The position numbers were made by a program, and so were the translations under genes. A DNA stretch of 64,000 nucleotides from Parafrankia irregularis (lineage in GTDB: Bacteria > Actinomycetota > Actinomycetes > Frankiales > Frankiaceae): the NCBI RefSeq assembly GCF_001536285.1, contig NZ_FAOZ01000018.1:102744-166743 (forward strand), given 5' to 3'. The notes beneath the pieces were generated by a model that did not search any database, was not told the origin of the DNA, and saw only the letters and a program-made list of their open reading frames with translations. Shown piece after piece: positions 25,962 through 35,492 of the stretch (the stretch's first letter is position 1; each line of letters opens with the position of its first letter).

Positions 25962-27638
25962 TCAGCGGGCCGCCAGACCGACCAGCATGAGCACCAGCAC
26001 GGCGAGCGCCACGATGGCGATCCCGAACGAGCCGGTGACGGCTGTCACAGCGGTGGCAGCGGTGACAGCCGCTGTGACCGACCATGGACCCACCCGGGCG
26101 GTCCGCTCTCCCACGGCCTGGCTCCTGGATCGGGCGCGGACGGAGTGGGATCCGCCGACCCGTCGGTGCCGGCAACGCCTCCGCTCGGCCCGGTGGCTGC
26201 GGGGTCGCGGGGGCCGGGGCGGCGCCGCGGCGGTCACCGTGCCGGCCGGTGCCCCGGGCGCGGCCTGCCCGCCGGGCACCTGCTGCGCCGCAGGTACTAC
26301 ATGCTGGTCCCCAGGTGCATGCTGTGCGCCAAGTACATGCTGTGTCCCAGGTACGTGCTGTGCCCCGGGTACGTGCTGTGCCCCGAACGCCGCCCGTCTC
26401 GACGCCGCGGCGGTGGTTCCGCCCCGGGCAGGCCTGCCGCCCGGGGCGCGCGTCCCGGCGGCGGTGTCCATCCTGGGGGCCGCCCGCGGCGCCGTCGTCT
26501 CGGCTCCGCCGGTTCGCTGGTCCTCGGTCCGCTGCTCGGGAAGCACACACCGCAGGTACGCCAGTGGCGCTCCCCGTCCCGCCGACGCCGCCGGGACGCC
26601 CCGCCCCGCCGGGACGCCCGCGCCGGGCCTGCGCCGGCCGGCGGCCGGGGACGCCGAGGGAGACGGCGTGGGCCGCGGCGGCGTCGGAGCCCGCACGATC
26701 GGCAGCAGCTCGACGTCCTGGGTGTCGAGATCGAGGATCCGGGCGTCGAGATGCGCGGTGGACAGCCAGCCCGCCGCGATCACCTCGTTCACCAGCGCCG
26801 TCAGGTCGGTGCCCTCGGCGTCACTGCTGACCGTCGGTCCCACGTCCGACAGGGCGAGCAGCTCCCGCAGCAGCGCGCGGATGTCGGGTCGCGCCTGCGC
26901 GTTCTTCGCCAGGGCGCGGGCGAGCAGTCCGTACAGGCGGCCGGGCACCCCGTCCAGGTTCGCCGGGTCATGCCGGACGCGGAACAGCACGGCGTCCGCC
27001 GAGCCCCCGCCGAACGGCGAACGTCCCGTCGCCGCGTACGCCACGGTGCAGCCCCAGGCGAACACGTCCATGGCCGGGTCGTTGAAGCGTCCGCTGATCT
27101 GCTCGGGGCTCATGTAGGCGGGGCTGCCCACCGACGAGCCCGCGCCCGTGAGCGACACCGTGTCGACGGCCTGGGCGATACCGAAGTCGACGACCCGCGG
27201 CCCCTCCCTGGTGAGCAGCACGTTGGAGGGCTTGAGGTCACGGTGGACCACGCCGGCGTCGTGGATGGCGACCAGTGCCTCGGCCAGGCCGACGGCCAGC
27301 GTGCGCAGCGAGTCACCGGCGAGCGGGCCGTGCTGGCGCACGTACTCGGCGAGGCTGGGCCCAGCCAGGTACTCGGTGGCCAGGTAGGGCGGATCGCCAT
27401 CCGGATCAGCGGCGAGCACCCGGGCCGTGCAGGCGCCCGCCACCCGGCGCACGACCTCGATCTCGCGCCGGAACCGCGCCCGGAACTCCGGGTGATCGGC
27501 GAGCTCCGCCCGAATGATCTTCACTGCTGCCGGCGGACCGTCGGGCCCGCCCATCGTCCCGTAGTAGACCGTCCCCATCCCGCCGGCGCCGATGCGGCGG
27601 GTGAGCAGGAACGGCCCCAACCTCCTCGGAATCTCCAT
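25962..27638 (-). CDS. Ser/Thr protein kinase with low-complexity tail and C-terminal membrane anchor
   Basis: A 558-residue Hanks-type kinase. The start ATG 27638 follows GGGGGGAG; an in-frame ATG 39 bp earlier is the alternative. Loop GAGGMG (17-22), K40, HRDLKPSN (132-139), DFG (151-153) and SPEQ are present. After the kinase (end near 265) comes a ~250-residue Ala/Arg/Pro-rich linker containing five or so hexapeptide units of GAQHVP type. The last ~25 residues are a hydrophobic span reaching almost to the stop, so the kinase looks tail-anchored with no extracellular sensor. That arrangement differs from PASTA kinases. Confidence 0.87.
   Translation of the reverse strand: MEIPRRLGPFLLTRRIGAGGMGTVYYGTMGGPDGPPAAVKIIRAELADHPEFRARFRREIEVVRRVAGACTARVLAADPDGDPPYLATEYLAGPSLAEYVRQHGPLAGDSLRTLAVGLAEALVAIHDAGVVHRDLKPSNVLLTREGPRVVDFGIAQAVDTVSLTGAGSSVGSPAYMSPEQISGRFNDPAMDVFAWGCTVAYAATGRSPFGGGSADAVLFRVRHDPANLDGVPGRLYGLLARALAKNAQARPDIRALLRELLALSDVGPTVSSDAEGTDLTALVNEVIAAGWLSTAHLDARILDLDTQDVELLPIVRAPTPPRPTPSPSASPAAGRRRPGAGVPAGRGVPAASAGRGAPLAYLRCVLPEQRTEDQRTGGAETTAPRAAPRMDTAAGTRAPGGRPARGGTTAAASRRAAFGAQHVPGAQHVPGTQHVLGAQHAPGDQHVVPAAQQVPGGQAAPGAPAGTVTAAAPPRPPRPRSHRAERRRCRHRRVGGSHSVRARSRSQAVGERTARVGPWSVTAAVTAATAVTAVTGSFGIAIVALAVLVLMLVGLAAR
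26317..26388. repeat. 18-bp tandem repeat in kinase tail
   Basis: About four units (core AGGTACGTGCTGTGCCCC) encode the GAQHVP-like hexapeptides on the minus strand. Confidence 0.75.
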
Positions 27639-28267
27639 CCGCCGGGCTCCCCCCGTTCTGAATGTCCGGACAGACATCCACCGAAATCGTGCCCTGGCAA
27701 AACGGATGTACCGGAAATTTCTGCCAGACCGTGCTAGCCCTTACACCCGTTCGGGACCAAGGACCCACGAAGATTCGATCATGAATCGACCGCGACGCCC
27801 GTCACGCCGGCCCGGCCGACCCGGTCAGGAGCCACTGAGAGGCCTGCTGGGCGCCCTGCCGGCGGCCCACCGATCGCCGGGCCGCCACAGCCGGCCGCGG
27901 CACGCTCCGCCGCCTCCGCCGCGACGGCGCACCTCATCGAGGGTGACCGTCCGACCACGGAAGTGGCGCCCGCCCGAGGCACCTGCGGGCCCGCCCACCA
28001 GAGGAGAGCGCCCCGCCCACGGGACGAGACCACGCGGGCCGACGGCACACCCCGGCGATCCGGGCGCGTCCCTCCGATGCCCGCCTGCTCCGGGACCCGC
28101 CGAGCAGGTCCGGATCTTCCGCCCCTGGCCGATTTTCGCCGGACTCCCAGACGTCGTACAGTGCTCCCTACCAATGGCACAGTCTCTGTAGACGTGTTCG
28201 GGAGTCACCCCGTTCGGCCGCCTGTCCGCCACGGCACACGATTCCCGACCCTGACGTTAGGGTAGCT
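27639..28267. promoter_or_regulatory. Divergent intergenic region, 629 bp
   Basis: This lies between the kinase and the first MerR gene. A 136-codon frame at 27781-28191 is open, but it is Arg/Pro-rich without a ribosome site, so I do not call it. The sequence near 27700-27780 is less GC-rich and could hold the kinase promoter. The last 16 bp contain the CCCTGACGTTAGGGT element described separately. Confidence 0.4.
28249..28263 (+). promoter_or_regulatory. CCCTGACGTTAGGGT element before first MerR start
   Basis: A near-palindrome (CCCT, six bases, AGGG) ends five bases before the TTG start. A related GACGTAAGGGT stands at the same distance from the TTG of the second MerR gene. It may be a MerR-family autoregulatory site. 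It can also be read as a weak Shine-Dalgarno (AGGG), or as a -10 box of a leaderless transcript. Confidence 0.45.
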
Positions 28268-28852
28268 TTGTCGACGATACGCAGGGACGAATCCCATCCC
28301 GGCCTGATCCGCCGCAACGCTCTCCAGATCGGAGAGGTCGCAGAGCGGGTGGGATTGTCACTGCGAACGGTCCGTTACTACGAGGAGGCCGGTCTTCTCG
28401 TCCCCACGGGCCGCACACCCGGCGGTTTTCGCCTTTATGACGACGACGCGGTTGACCGCCTCCTTCTCATCAAGAAGATGAAGCCCCTGGGTTTCACTCT
28501 CGAGGAGATGCGGTCACTGCTCACGGTCCGCGACGAGCTGGCCGACCCCGGGTTGACCGCCCAGCGGCGGGTGGAGCTTCGGGAGCGACTTCGGACCTGG
28601 GCCGTCCTGGCCGAGCAGAAACTCGCGGCCCTGCGTGAACAGGCCGGTGTCGCCGAGGACTTCGTCGTCGGCCTGCACGGGGACGTCGAGCGGTCCCGTG
28701 CCGGCTCCGACGACCCGCACGGGCAGCCCGGCCAGTCGGCACAACCCGGCCAGTCAGCACAGCCCAGCCAGTCGGCACAGCCCAGCCAGTCGGCACAGCA
28801 GGGGCAGCCGGGCGGGCGCCAGAACCAGGCGGACGACCAGCAGGCCCGGTGA
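28268..28852 (+). CDS. MerR family regulator, first of tandem pair
   Basis: A 194-residue protein starting at TTG. Residues about 20-85 are a MerR winged helix (LQIGEVAERVGLSLRTVRYY, then GGFRLYDDDAVDRL). A coiled coil follows to about residue 140. The tail is a Gln/Ser/Pro repeat (QSAQPS units from 18-bp DNA repeats), probably disordered. No effector-binding domain or metal-binding cysteines are present, so the signal is unknown. The next gene is a paralogue lacking the Gln-rich tail. Confidence 0.88.
   Translation: MSTIRRDESHPGLIRRNALQIGEVAERVGLSLRTVRYYEEAGLLVPTGRTPGGFRLYDDDAVDRLLLIKKMKPLGFTLEEMRSLLTVRDELADPGLTAQRRVELRERLRTWAVLAEQKLAALREQAGVAEDFVVGLHGDVERSRAGSDDPHGQPGQSAQPGQSAQPSQSAQPSQSAQQGQPGGRQNQADDQQAR
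28733..28800. repeat. 18-bp tandem repeat, about four units
   Basis: Units such as CAGCCCAGCCAGTCGGCA encode the QPSQSA repeats at the end of the first MerR protein. Confidence 0.8.
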
Positions 28853-29030
28853 CCAGTCCCGCCGCGCACCGCGCCGGGTTCGATCGCTCCGGCGCGTTCG
28901 GCGCCGCCTCCATGCCCGCCGGCGGGTCCGCAATATGCTGGGTTCGCCCCTGCCGGCCACGGCGCGGCAGCCGAATCCGCCCCGGCCGGCGCGGTCGCGC
29001 CAACCCCACAGTCACCCCGCCCGCGATACC

Positions 29031-29041
29031 GACGTAAGGGT
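29031..29041 (+). promoter_or_regulatory. GACGTAAGGGT element before second MerR start
   Basis: It has the same motif and the same spacing to a TTG start as the element before the first MerR gene. Conservation in otherwise unlike upstream sequence suggests function. Confidence 0.45.
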
Positions 29042-29045
29042 CGAA

Positions 29046-29504
29046 TTGTCCACGACTGGCAACATCACCCCGTCCTCAGCCCACCGCGGCAGCTACGAGA
29101 TCGGCGAGGTCGCCACTCTGGTGGGGCTGTCCCTGCGGACGGTCCGCTTCTATGAGGAGGCTGGACTGCTCGTGGCCGTCGGGCAGGCCGACGGTGGCGG
29201 GCCGCTCTACGACGACGACGCGCTCGACCGTTTCCTTCTCATCAAGAAGATGAAGCCGCTCGGCTTCACCCTCGACGAGATGCGCGCGCTGGTGGGCCTG
29301 CGGGAGGAGATCGAGCAGGACGGGCTTCCCCGGCAGCGACGCGAGGAACTGCACGAACGTCTCTCCGCCTGGGTCAGCCTCGCGGAGGACAAGCTGGCGT
29401 CGCTGCAGGAGCAGGTGCGCGTCGCCGAGGACTTCATGGTGACGCTGCACGACGACAGCGTCCGCGCCCGGCTGCGTTTCGACGCCGACCCGGACGCCTA
29501 CTGA
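29046..29504 (+). CDS. MerR family regulator, second of tandem pair
   Basis: A 152-residue paralogue of the preceding protein. I place the start at TTG 29046 by homology with the first copy's start and the shared AGGGT upstream. Winged helix IGEVATLVGLSLRTVRFYEE and the LLIKKMKPLGFTLDEMRAL block are nearly the same in both. It ends DADPDAY without a Gln-rich tail. The ClpP gene starts 190 bp downstream, so a role in controlling proteolysis is suggested by position only. Confidence 0.88.
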   Translation: MSTTGNITPSSAHRGSYEIGEVATLVGLSLRTVRFYEEAGLLVAVGQADGGGPLYDDDALDRFLLIKKMKPLGFTLDEMRALVGLREEIEQDGLPRQRREELHERLSAWVSLAEDKLASLQEQVRVAEDFMVTLHDDSVRARLRFDADPDAY

Positions 29505-29693
29505 CGCCTGCCGCTCCTGCCACCGCCGCTCCTGGCACCGGCGGCTCCGGGTCGGCACCGACGCTGTGCTCTGCCAGCAGCAGATCTGCCGGAGGCAGAG
29601 CACACCCCTGGCGGCCGTCGCCGTCGGTGAGGCTGGCAGCGCCGGCCCTTCGTCGTCTCCCACCCCCGCCGGGCCGGCGGGAGGTCAGCCACC

Positions 29694-30509
29694 ATGCACA
29701 CTTCGTCCAAGGCTCACCCACAGCTGCAGGCCCGCCCACAGCTGCAGGCCCACACCCGGTTCCCGGCGCAGGCGCAGCTCCCGGCCCACGCGGGCGGTGA
29801 CGCCACGGGCTCACCGTCCGGACCGTCCGAGGAGCACGTCTTCCAGCGGCTTCTCGCGAACCGCATCGTGTTCCTCGGTTCGGCGGTCGAGGACGCGATG
29901 GCGAACGCCATCTGCGCCAAGCTGCTTCTGCTGGCGGCCGACGACCCGACCGCGGACATCTACCTGTACATCAACTCACCGGGTGGCTCCGTCAGCGCGG
30001 GAATGGCCATCTACGACACGATGCAGTACGTCTCGAACGACGTCGCGACCGTCGCACTGGGGCTCGCCGGCTCGATGGCCCAAGTCCTGCTCACCGCGGG
30101 CGCGCCCGGCAAGCGCTACGCACTGCCACGGTCACAGGTGCTGATGCACCAGCCATCCGGCGGCATCGGCGGCGGCAGCTCGGACATCGCGATTCAGGCC
30201 ACGCAGATGCTGGCCACCAAGCGCCTGCTCCAGCGGCTGATCGCCCTGCATTCGGGGCAGCCGGCCGAACGCATCGAGGCGGACGCCGACCGGGACCGCT
30301 GGTTCACCGCCGAGCAGGCACGTGAGTACGGCCTGGTCGACCATGTGCTGCACCGTGCCGGCGAGCTGACCGACGGCCCGGCGGGAGGCCCGGCCGGCGG
30401 CCCGGCGGGTGGCCCGCCCGGCGGCCTGGTGGACGTCTCAGCGCGCCACGACCGCGTGCCACGCCACGGCGGACCGGCTCCCGAAACCCGGGTGGCCCGA
30501 CCCGCCTGA
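29694..30509 (+). CDS. clpP: ClpP-family ATP-dependent protease proteolytic subunit
   Basis: A 271-residue serine protease subunit that would form the ClpP barrel with a Clp ATPase. GGGAGG precedes the ATG. Catalytic triad: S127 in GLAGSMAQ, H152 in LMHQPSG and D201 in DRDRWFT. The [19 protein letters not shown] block is typical. Two departures are seen. There is a ~45-residue N-terminal extension with [12 protein letters not shown] repeats where a short propeptide is usual. There is also a ~50-residue C-terminal tail with three GGPA units. No second clpP or clpX is adjacent, so it is probably an accessory paralogue. The 3' end overlaps the convergent ClgR-like gene by 72 bp. Confidence 0.93.
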   Translation: MHTSSKAHPQLQARPQLQAHTRFPAQAQLPAHAGGDATGSPSGPSEEHVFQRLLANRIVFLGSAVEDAMANAICAKLLLLAADDPTADIYLYINSPGGSVSAGMAIYDTMQYVSNDVATVALGLAGSMAQVLLTAGAPGKRYALPRSQVLMHQPSGGIGGGSSDIAIQATQMLATKRLLQRLIALHSGQPAERIEADADRDRWFTAEQAREYGLVDHVLHRAGELTDGPAGGPAGGPAGGPPGGLVDVSARHDRVPRHGGPAPETRVARPA

Positions 30510-31103
30510 CGCAGGGGGCACGGCCAGGCCCGCCGCCCCGGGACGGACCGCGGGCCGGCGCTGCAGCCCGGGCCGCGGCGAGAGCGGGTACCGGTGGCGG
30601 GCGAGCGCCCGGCGGGCCAGGTGGCGGCCGAGGACCACGTGCGGACCGGAGAAACCACCGGACACGATCTCGTGCGGCCCGGCCACCCCCACCTGGCCCG
30701 CCTGGCCCACCAGACCGCCGACCGAGCGGACAGCGCTGACGCCGAAGCCGGCGCTGAAGCTGGAGCTGGGGCTGTAACTGGAACTGACGAAACCGACCGG
30801 GCGGGCGGGCTGCGCGGGCAGGGGCTCATAGCGGACGAGCTCACCCATCACGACGACGAGCAGGTCGACCAGCCTGATACCCAGGGCGCGGCAGATCGCC
30901 GCGAGAACCTCCGAGGAGGCCTCCTTGCGGCCGCGCTCGACCTCCGAGAGGTACGGCATCGACACCTGCGCCGCGTCGGCGACGTCCCGCAGGGTGCGGC
31001 CCTGCTCGCGCCGCAGCCGGCGCAGCGCCTCTCCGTACAGGTCACGCAGCGGCGGCGTGACCGCCTCGCGGGCCCCGGCCACCGGTCCGTCGGTTGTCGT
31101 CAC
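30438..31103 (-). CDS. ClgR-like XRE family transcriptional regulator
   Basis: A 221-residue protein. Residues about 20-90 form an XRE helix-turn-helix ([20 protein letters not shown], then [19 protein letters not shown]). It closely matches ClgR, the actinobacterial activator of clp protease and chaperone genes. The rest is Gly/Ser/Arg-rich and longer than in typical ClgR. The gene ends inside the ClpP gene in antisense, and its neighbour's product is what ClgR normally regulates. That makes the functional link plausible, though no operator could be assigned. Confidence 0.8.
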   Translation of the reverse strand: MTTTDGPVAGAREAVTPPLRDLYGEALRRLRREQGRTLRDVADAAQVSMPYLSEVERGRKEASSEVLAAICRALGIRLVDLLVVVMGELVRYEPLPAQPARPVGFVSSSYSPSSSFSAGFGVSAVRSVGGLVGQAGQVGVAGPHEIVSGGFSGPHVVLGRHLARRALARHRYPLSPRPGLQRRPAVRPGAAGLAVPPASGGSGHPGFGSRSAVAWHAVVAR

Positions 31104-31177
31104 GCCCGCGTCCTCTCCCCGCCCTGCCCCTGCACGCAGGGTACGCGCCCCGACGCGCCGGGACGACGGCCATCTGG

Positions 31178-33448
31178 TCAGGAACCTGCCGAACCCACCG
31201 CGGTCCGCAGCCGGTGGGCGAGCGAGGTGTGTCGCTGGCCGTGGCCGGCCGACCGGACCGCCTGGCCGATCGCGCGCCGCGACCCGACGATCACCACCAG
31301 CCGTTTCGCGCGGGTCACCGCCGTGTAGAGCAGGTTGCGCTGGAGCATCATCCAGGCGCTCGCCGTCAGCGGGATGACCACGGCCGGGTACTCGCTGCCC
31401 TGCGAGCGGTGGATCGTCACCGCGTAGGCGTGCACCAGCTCGTCAAGCTCGGTGAAGGCGTAGTCGACGTCCTCGTCCTCCTCCGTGCGCACGGTCAGGG
31501 TCTGGTTGTCCTCGTCGAGCGCGGTGACGACGCCGAGCGTGCCGTTGAACACGCCGTTCGCGCCCTTGTCGTAGTTGTTGCGCACCTGGGTGACCTTGTC
31601 GCCGACCCGGAAGACCCGCCCGCCGAAGCGGCGCTCGGCCCGGTCCGGGCGAGCTGGGGTGAGCGCCTCCTGCAGCGCGATGTTGAGCGCGCCGGCACCG
31701 GCGGGCCCGCGGTGCATCGGCGCGAGCACCTGGATGTCACGGCGCGGGTCCAGGCCGAACTTCGCCGGGATGCGGCGGGCGACGACGTCGGCGGTGAGGG
31801 CCGCGGCCTGCTCGGCGTCCTCGGCGGCGAAGAGGAAGAAGTCGTCGAGCCCGCGCACGTGCGGCTGCTCGCCCCGGTTGATGCGGTGCGCGTTCGTCAC
31901 CACACCCGACTCGCTCGCCTGCCGGAACACCTGGGTCAGCCGCACGTGCGGGATGGGAGTGCCGGGGGCGAGCAGGTCGCGCAGCACCTGCCCGGCGCCG
32001 ACGGACGGGAGCTGGTCGACGTCGCCGACCAGCAGCAGATGCGCGCCGGGTGCGACCGCCTTGACCAGCTTGTTCGCCAACAGCAGGTCGACCATGGACG
32101 ACTCGTCGACCACCACCAGGTCGGCGTCGAGCGGGCGGTCACGGTCGAAGGCCGCGTCCCCGCCGGGGCGCAGCTCCAGCAGCCGGTGCACGGTCGACGC
32201 CTCGTGGCCGGTCAGCTCGGCGAGCCGCTTGGCGGCCCGCCCGGTCGGCGCGGTGAGCACGACCTTCGCCCGCCGCGCGCGGGCCAGCTCGACGATCGAC
32301 CGGACCGTGAAGCTCTTCCCGCACCCCGGCCCGCCGGTCAGCACCGCCACCCGTGACGTCAGCGCCAGGGTCACCGCCGCCCGCTGGCCCTCGGCGAGCT
32401 CGACGCCGGTGCGCCCGTGCAGCCAGCCGAGCGCCCGCTCCCAGTCGACGTCCGCGAAGGCCTCAAGGCGGTCGGTGTCGGCCCGCAGCAGCCGCAGCAG
32501 CTGGTTCGCCACCGAGACCTCGGCGCGGTGGAACGGCACCAGGTACACGGCGGCCACCGGCTGCTGCGGGTCCTCCCCCGGCACCTCCTCCCGGGTGACC
32601 CCCTCCTCGGCGACCAGCTCCGCGAGGGCTTCGATCACGGCCCCGGTGTCGACGGCGAGGATGCGCACCGCGTCGCTGATCAGCTGGTTCTCCGGGAGGA
32701 AGCAGTGACCGCCGTCGGTCGCCTCCGACAGGGTGAACAGCAGGCCGGCCTTGATCCGCTGCGGGCTGTCGTGCGGGATGCCGACGGCCTGCGCGATGAC
32801 GTCCGCGGTGCGGAACCCGATCCCCCAGACGTCGGTGGCCAGCCGGTAGGGCTCGGTGCGCACGACGCCGATCGAGGCGTCCCCGTACTGCTTGTAGATC
32901 TTGACCGCGAGTGACGTCGAGACACCGACGCCCTGGAGGAAGACCATGACCTCCTTGATGGCCTTCTGTTCGTCCCAGGCGGCCGCGATCGCCTTCGTCC
33001 GCTTCGGGCCGAGCCCCGGGACCTCGATGAGGCGCTCCGGGGTGTTCTCGATGACGTCCAGCGCGGTGAGGCCGAAGTGGTCGACGATCCGCTCGGCGAA
33101 GCGCGGCCCGATCCCCTTGACCAGCCCGGAGCCCAGATAACGCTGAATACCCTGGATGCTGGCCGGCAGGACGGTGGTGTAGTCCTCGACCTGGAACTGG
33201 CGCCCGTACTGGGGGTGCGACCCCCACCGCCCGCGCATGCGCAGCGACTCGCCGGGCTGCGCGCCGAGCAGCGCGCCGACCACCGTCAGCAGGTCACCAC
33301 CACGGCCGGTGTCGACGCGGGCGACCGTGTAGCCGGTCTCCTCGTTGGCGTAGGTGATCCGCTCCAGCACCGCCTCCAGCACGGCGAGCTGGAACGGCGC
33401 CCGGCCCGCGGCGGTATCCGCGGCACCACCCGCGGCAGTCGTGGACAC
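31178..33448 (-). CDS. recD2: RecD2-type 5'-3' DNA helicase
   Basis: A 756-residue SF1B helicase. The start GTG 33448 has GGAGGGAGC upstream and is preferred over the ATG 66 bp earlier. The N-terminal OB-like region (about 15-95) and helix-hairpin-helix repeats ([34 protein letters not shown]) are characteristic of stand-alone RecD2. Walker A GGPGCGKS is near 371-378. [17 protein letters not shown] and TIHRSQGSE follow. RecD2 proteins unwind DNA in repair outside RecBCD. No recB or recC is nearby. Confidence 0.93.
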   Translation of the reverse strand: MSTTAAGGAADTAAGRAPFQLAVLEAVLERITYANEETGYTVARVDTGRGGDLLTVVGALLGAQPGESLRMRGRWGSHPQYGRQFQVEDYTTVLPASIQGIQRYLGSGLVKGIGPRFAERIVDHFGLTALDVIENTPERLIEVPGLGPKRTKAIAAAWDEQKAIKEVMVFLQGVGVSTSLAVKIYKQYGDASIGVVRTEPYRLATDVWGIGFRTADVIAQAVGIPHDSPQRIKAGLLFTLSEATDGGHCFLPENQLISDAVRILAVDTGAVIEALAELVAEEGVTREEVPGEDPQQPVAAVYLVPFHRAEVSVANQLLRLLRADTDRLEAFADVDWERALGWLHGRTGVELAEGQRAAVTLALTSRVAVLTGGPGCGKSFTVRSIVELARARRAKVVLTAPTGRAAKRLAELTGHEASTVHRLLELRPGGDAAFDRDRPLDADLVVVDESSMVDLLLANKLVKAVAPGAHLLLVGDVDQLPSVGAGQVLRDLLAPGTPIPHVRLTQVFRQASESGVVTNAHRINRGEQPHVRGLDDFFLFAAEDAEQAAALTADVVARRIPAKFGLDPRRDIQVLAPMHRGPAGAGALNIALQEALTPARPDRAERRFGGRVFRVGDKVTQVRNNYDKGANGVFNGTLGVVTALDEDNQTLTVRTEEDEDVDYAFTELDELVHAYAVTIHRSQGSEYPAVVIPLTASAWMMLQRNLLYTAVTRAKRLVVIVGSRRAIGQAVRSAGHGQRHTSLAHRLRTAVGSAGS

Positions 33449-33662
33449 GGCTGCTCCCTCCAGATCCTCATGCTCGGGCCGCCGGCGCGCGCGGGACGTG
33501 TGCGTGGACGTCACTCTGATTATCAGGCCCGGTCACGACACCTCCGGGGGCGATGCGGTTCCTGGCCTGGTGGATCAAGATCCCGAACCTCGGGTTACCC
33601 CTACCGCCGGGCGCTGGGGCGCTGGAGCCGGCCCGCCAGCGCGCCTGGTGTTGCTACCGGAC

Positions 33663-33710
33663 AAGCGTGAAGGATTTTGGTTCTCAGGACGACCAAAATC
33701 CTTCACGCTT
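33663..33710. repeat. Perfect 19-bp inverted repeat carrying the GGATTTTGGT motif
   Basis: Left arm 33663-33681, loop TCTCAGGACG, right arm 33692-33710, no mismatches. The arm contains AAGGATTTTGGT. The same word occurs at the end of the repeat copy beside the group II intron (63656-63667) and, with one change, at 49187-49198. It lies between divergent RecD2 and acyltransferase genes, so it is not an obvious terminator. Confidence 0.85.
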
Positions 33711-33737
33711 CCCACCTGCCAACCCCTCCAACGCCTC

Positions 33738-34454
33738 ATGGTCCGGGGAATCCTGCTCATCGGCCCTTATCTGCGGCTGCTGGGCCGGCCCACCATCACC
33801 GGCGCGGAGAACATCCCGCCCAGCGGCCCGGTCGTTCTGGCCAGCAATCACCTTGCGGTCGCCGACTCGTTCTTCCTGGTCTGGCTGATTCCCCGCCGCG
33901 TCACGTTTCTGGCCAAGCAGGAGTACTTCACCGGGCGCGGGTTGCGCGGCCGGCTGGTCGGGCTGCTGTTCCGCGCGGCGGGCCAGGTTCCCGTCGACCG
34001 CTCCGGCGGCACGGCCGCGGCGGCGGCGCGGCGCGCGGGAGCCGGCGTCCTGTCCGCCGGTGGAGCCTGGGGCGTCTACCCGGAGGGGACACGCTCTCCT
34101 GACGGCCGCCTGCACAAGGGCCGTACCGGCGTCGCCCGGGTCGCCCTCGCCACCGGTGCGCCGGTCGTTCCAGTGGTGATGACGGGCACCGAACGGGTCA
34201 GCCCACGGGGATGCCGCCGATGGCGGCGCGGGAAGGTGCACATCACCGTCTGCCCTCCGCTGGACTTCTCCCGCTACCGCGACCTGCTCGGCCCGGCCGT
34301 GCTCGATCTCGCGGGGCCGGCCTCGCCCCACCAGCGAGCCGTGACCAGATCCGTCACCGACGAGCTGATGCGGGTGCTCGCCCAGAACTCCGCCCAGGAG
34401 TACGTGGACGCCTACGCGGCCAACCACCGGAAGCCTGAGGAACCGGCCGCCTGA
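33738..34454 (+). CDS. Lysophospholipid acyltransferase (PlsC family)
   Basis: A 238-residue acyltransferase that would transfer an acyl chain to lysophosphatidate or a related lipid. The HX4D catalytic motif is NHLAVAD near residue 37. The YPEGTRSPDGRL block near 116 is the acceptor-binding motif III, and VPVVMTGTE is block IV. The ATG lies after a 19-bp hairpin and has only a weak ribosome site. The frame is open upstream through the hairpin, so an earlier start is possible but would have no family similarity. Confidence 0.88.
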   Translation: MVRGILLIGPYLRLLGRPTITGAENIPPSGPVVLASNHLAVADSFFLVWLIPRRVTFLAKQEYFTGRGLRGRLVGLLFRAAGQVPVDRSGGTAAAAARRAGAGVLSAGGAWGVYPEGTRSPDGRLHKGRTGVARVALATGAPVVPVVMTGTERVSPRGCRRWRRGKVHITVCPPLDFSRYRDLLGPAVLDLAGPASPHQRAVTRSVTDELMRVLAQNSAQEYVDAYAANHRKPEEPAA

Positions 34455-34646
34455 CGCACCGGTTGCCTGACGCACCGGCCTCGCGCGCCTCTGGCGGGCT
34501 GACCCGTCGGTGCCGCTCGCCGGGGGCGCGCGACGACCATCACATCCCGCCGGACGTCCAATGGCGGGCGCCATCCGAACACGGATGCGCTGGGCACGGC
34601 GCCTGTCCGCGGTAAACCGGTCGGCCCGTAAAGGCCATCCCCCCGA

Positions 34647-35471
34647 ATGCGGGGATCCACGAAGGCCAGCGCACCCACCAAAAGCCGCACTTCGCTCTTT
34701 ACGGTTGCCGTCGTGCACGCCAGAAGGGCCTTTGTGGCCGCATTCACCCTGTCGGTCCTGCTGCTTGCGAGCTGGTTCGGTCTTTCTCCCGGGACGACGG
34801 CGGCGGCATGGGCGGAGACGCCGAGGCCGGCCTGCGGCGGCCGGATCTCCTCGACGGACGACGTCGTCGCTCTGATCACCGAGTCCGCCGACTGCCCGGG
34901 CTCGGTGAACGGCTACTGGCGCAACCAGCTCGGGACGGCGTGGACCGAGCCGCACTACGTGCCGTACCGCAACGGCGAGATCCCGAAGATCGCCTGCGCG
35001 GACGGCGTCACCGATCCCCAGGTGTTCGCCGACAACGCCCTCTACTGCACCCTCGACGACACGATCGCCTACAGCACGGACTTCATGTCCCGGCTCGCCG
35101 ACGACGGCGGCCCGTCCTACCCCGCCTTCGTGGTCATGCACGAGCTGGGCCATCGCGGCGACCGGATCGCCGGCGTGCTCGGCGCGGTGTCCCGCGCCGA
35201 GGAGAACCAGGCCGACTGCCTCGCCGGCAACCAGGCCCGTTTCGCCGTCGACGCGGGCCGGCTCACCCAGGACGAGGCCGTGAACGGCACCACGCTGTTC
35301 TACAGCCTCGGCGACACCCGCGGGGGCTGGCTCGACCAGGGTGGCACCGCGCCGGACGCGCACGGCACGCCGGCCCAGCGCGCCCAGTCGTTCTCGCTGG
35401 GGTACCAGCAGAGCATCGCCACCTGCCGCACCATCGGTCAGTCCCGGGACGGCAACGTCCCGCTGATCTGA
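34647..35471 (+). CDS. Secreted neutral zinc metallopeptidase family protein
   Basis: A 274-residue protein. Residues about 25-55 are a signal peptide or anchor (basic ARRAF, then a Leu/Val-rich core and TTAAAWA). The HELGH zinc motif (165-169) and a downstream ENQADCLAG block are those of the YpfJ-like putative neutral zinc metallopeptidase family. Four or more cysteines in the mature part suggest disulfides. The start is uncertain: ATG 34647 and GTG 34713 both lack a clear ribosome site, and either leaves the signal peptide intact. Substrate unknown. Confidence 0.85.
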   Translation: MRGSTKASAPTKSRTSLFTVAVVHARRAFVAAFTLSVLLLASWFGLSPGTTAAAWAETPRPACGGRISSTDDVVALITESADCPGSVNGYWRNQLGTAWTEPHYVPYRNGEIPKIACADGVTDPQVFADNALYCTLDDTIAYSTDFMSRLADDGGPSYPAFVVMHELGHRGDRIAGVLGAVSRAEENQADCLAGNQARFAVDAGRLTQDEAVNGTTLFYSLGDTRGGWLDQGGTAPDAHGTPAQRAQSFSLGYQQSIATCRTIGQSRDGNVPLI

Positions 35472-35492
35472 CCCGGGGCGGCCTGATCCGGC

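Noticed and set aside
27781..28191. 136-codon Arg/Pro-rich frame before the MerR pair
   Set aside because: No ribosome site, no hydrophobic or conserved block, and codon bias not better than in other frames.
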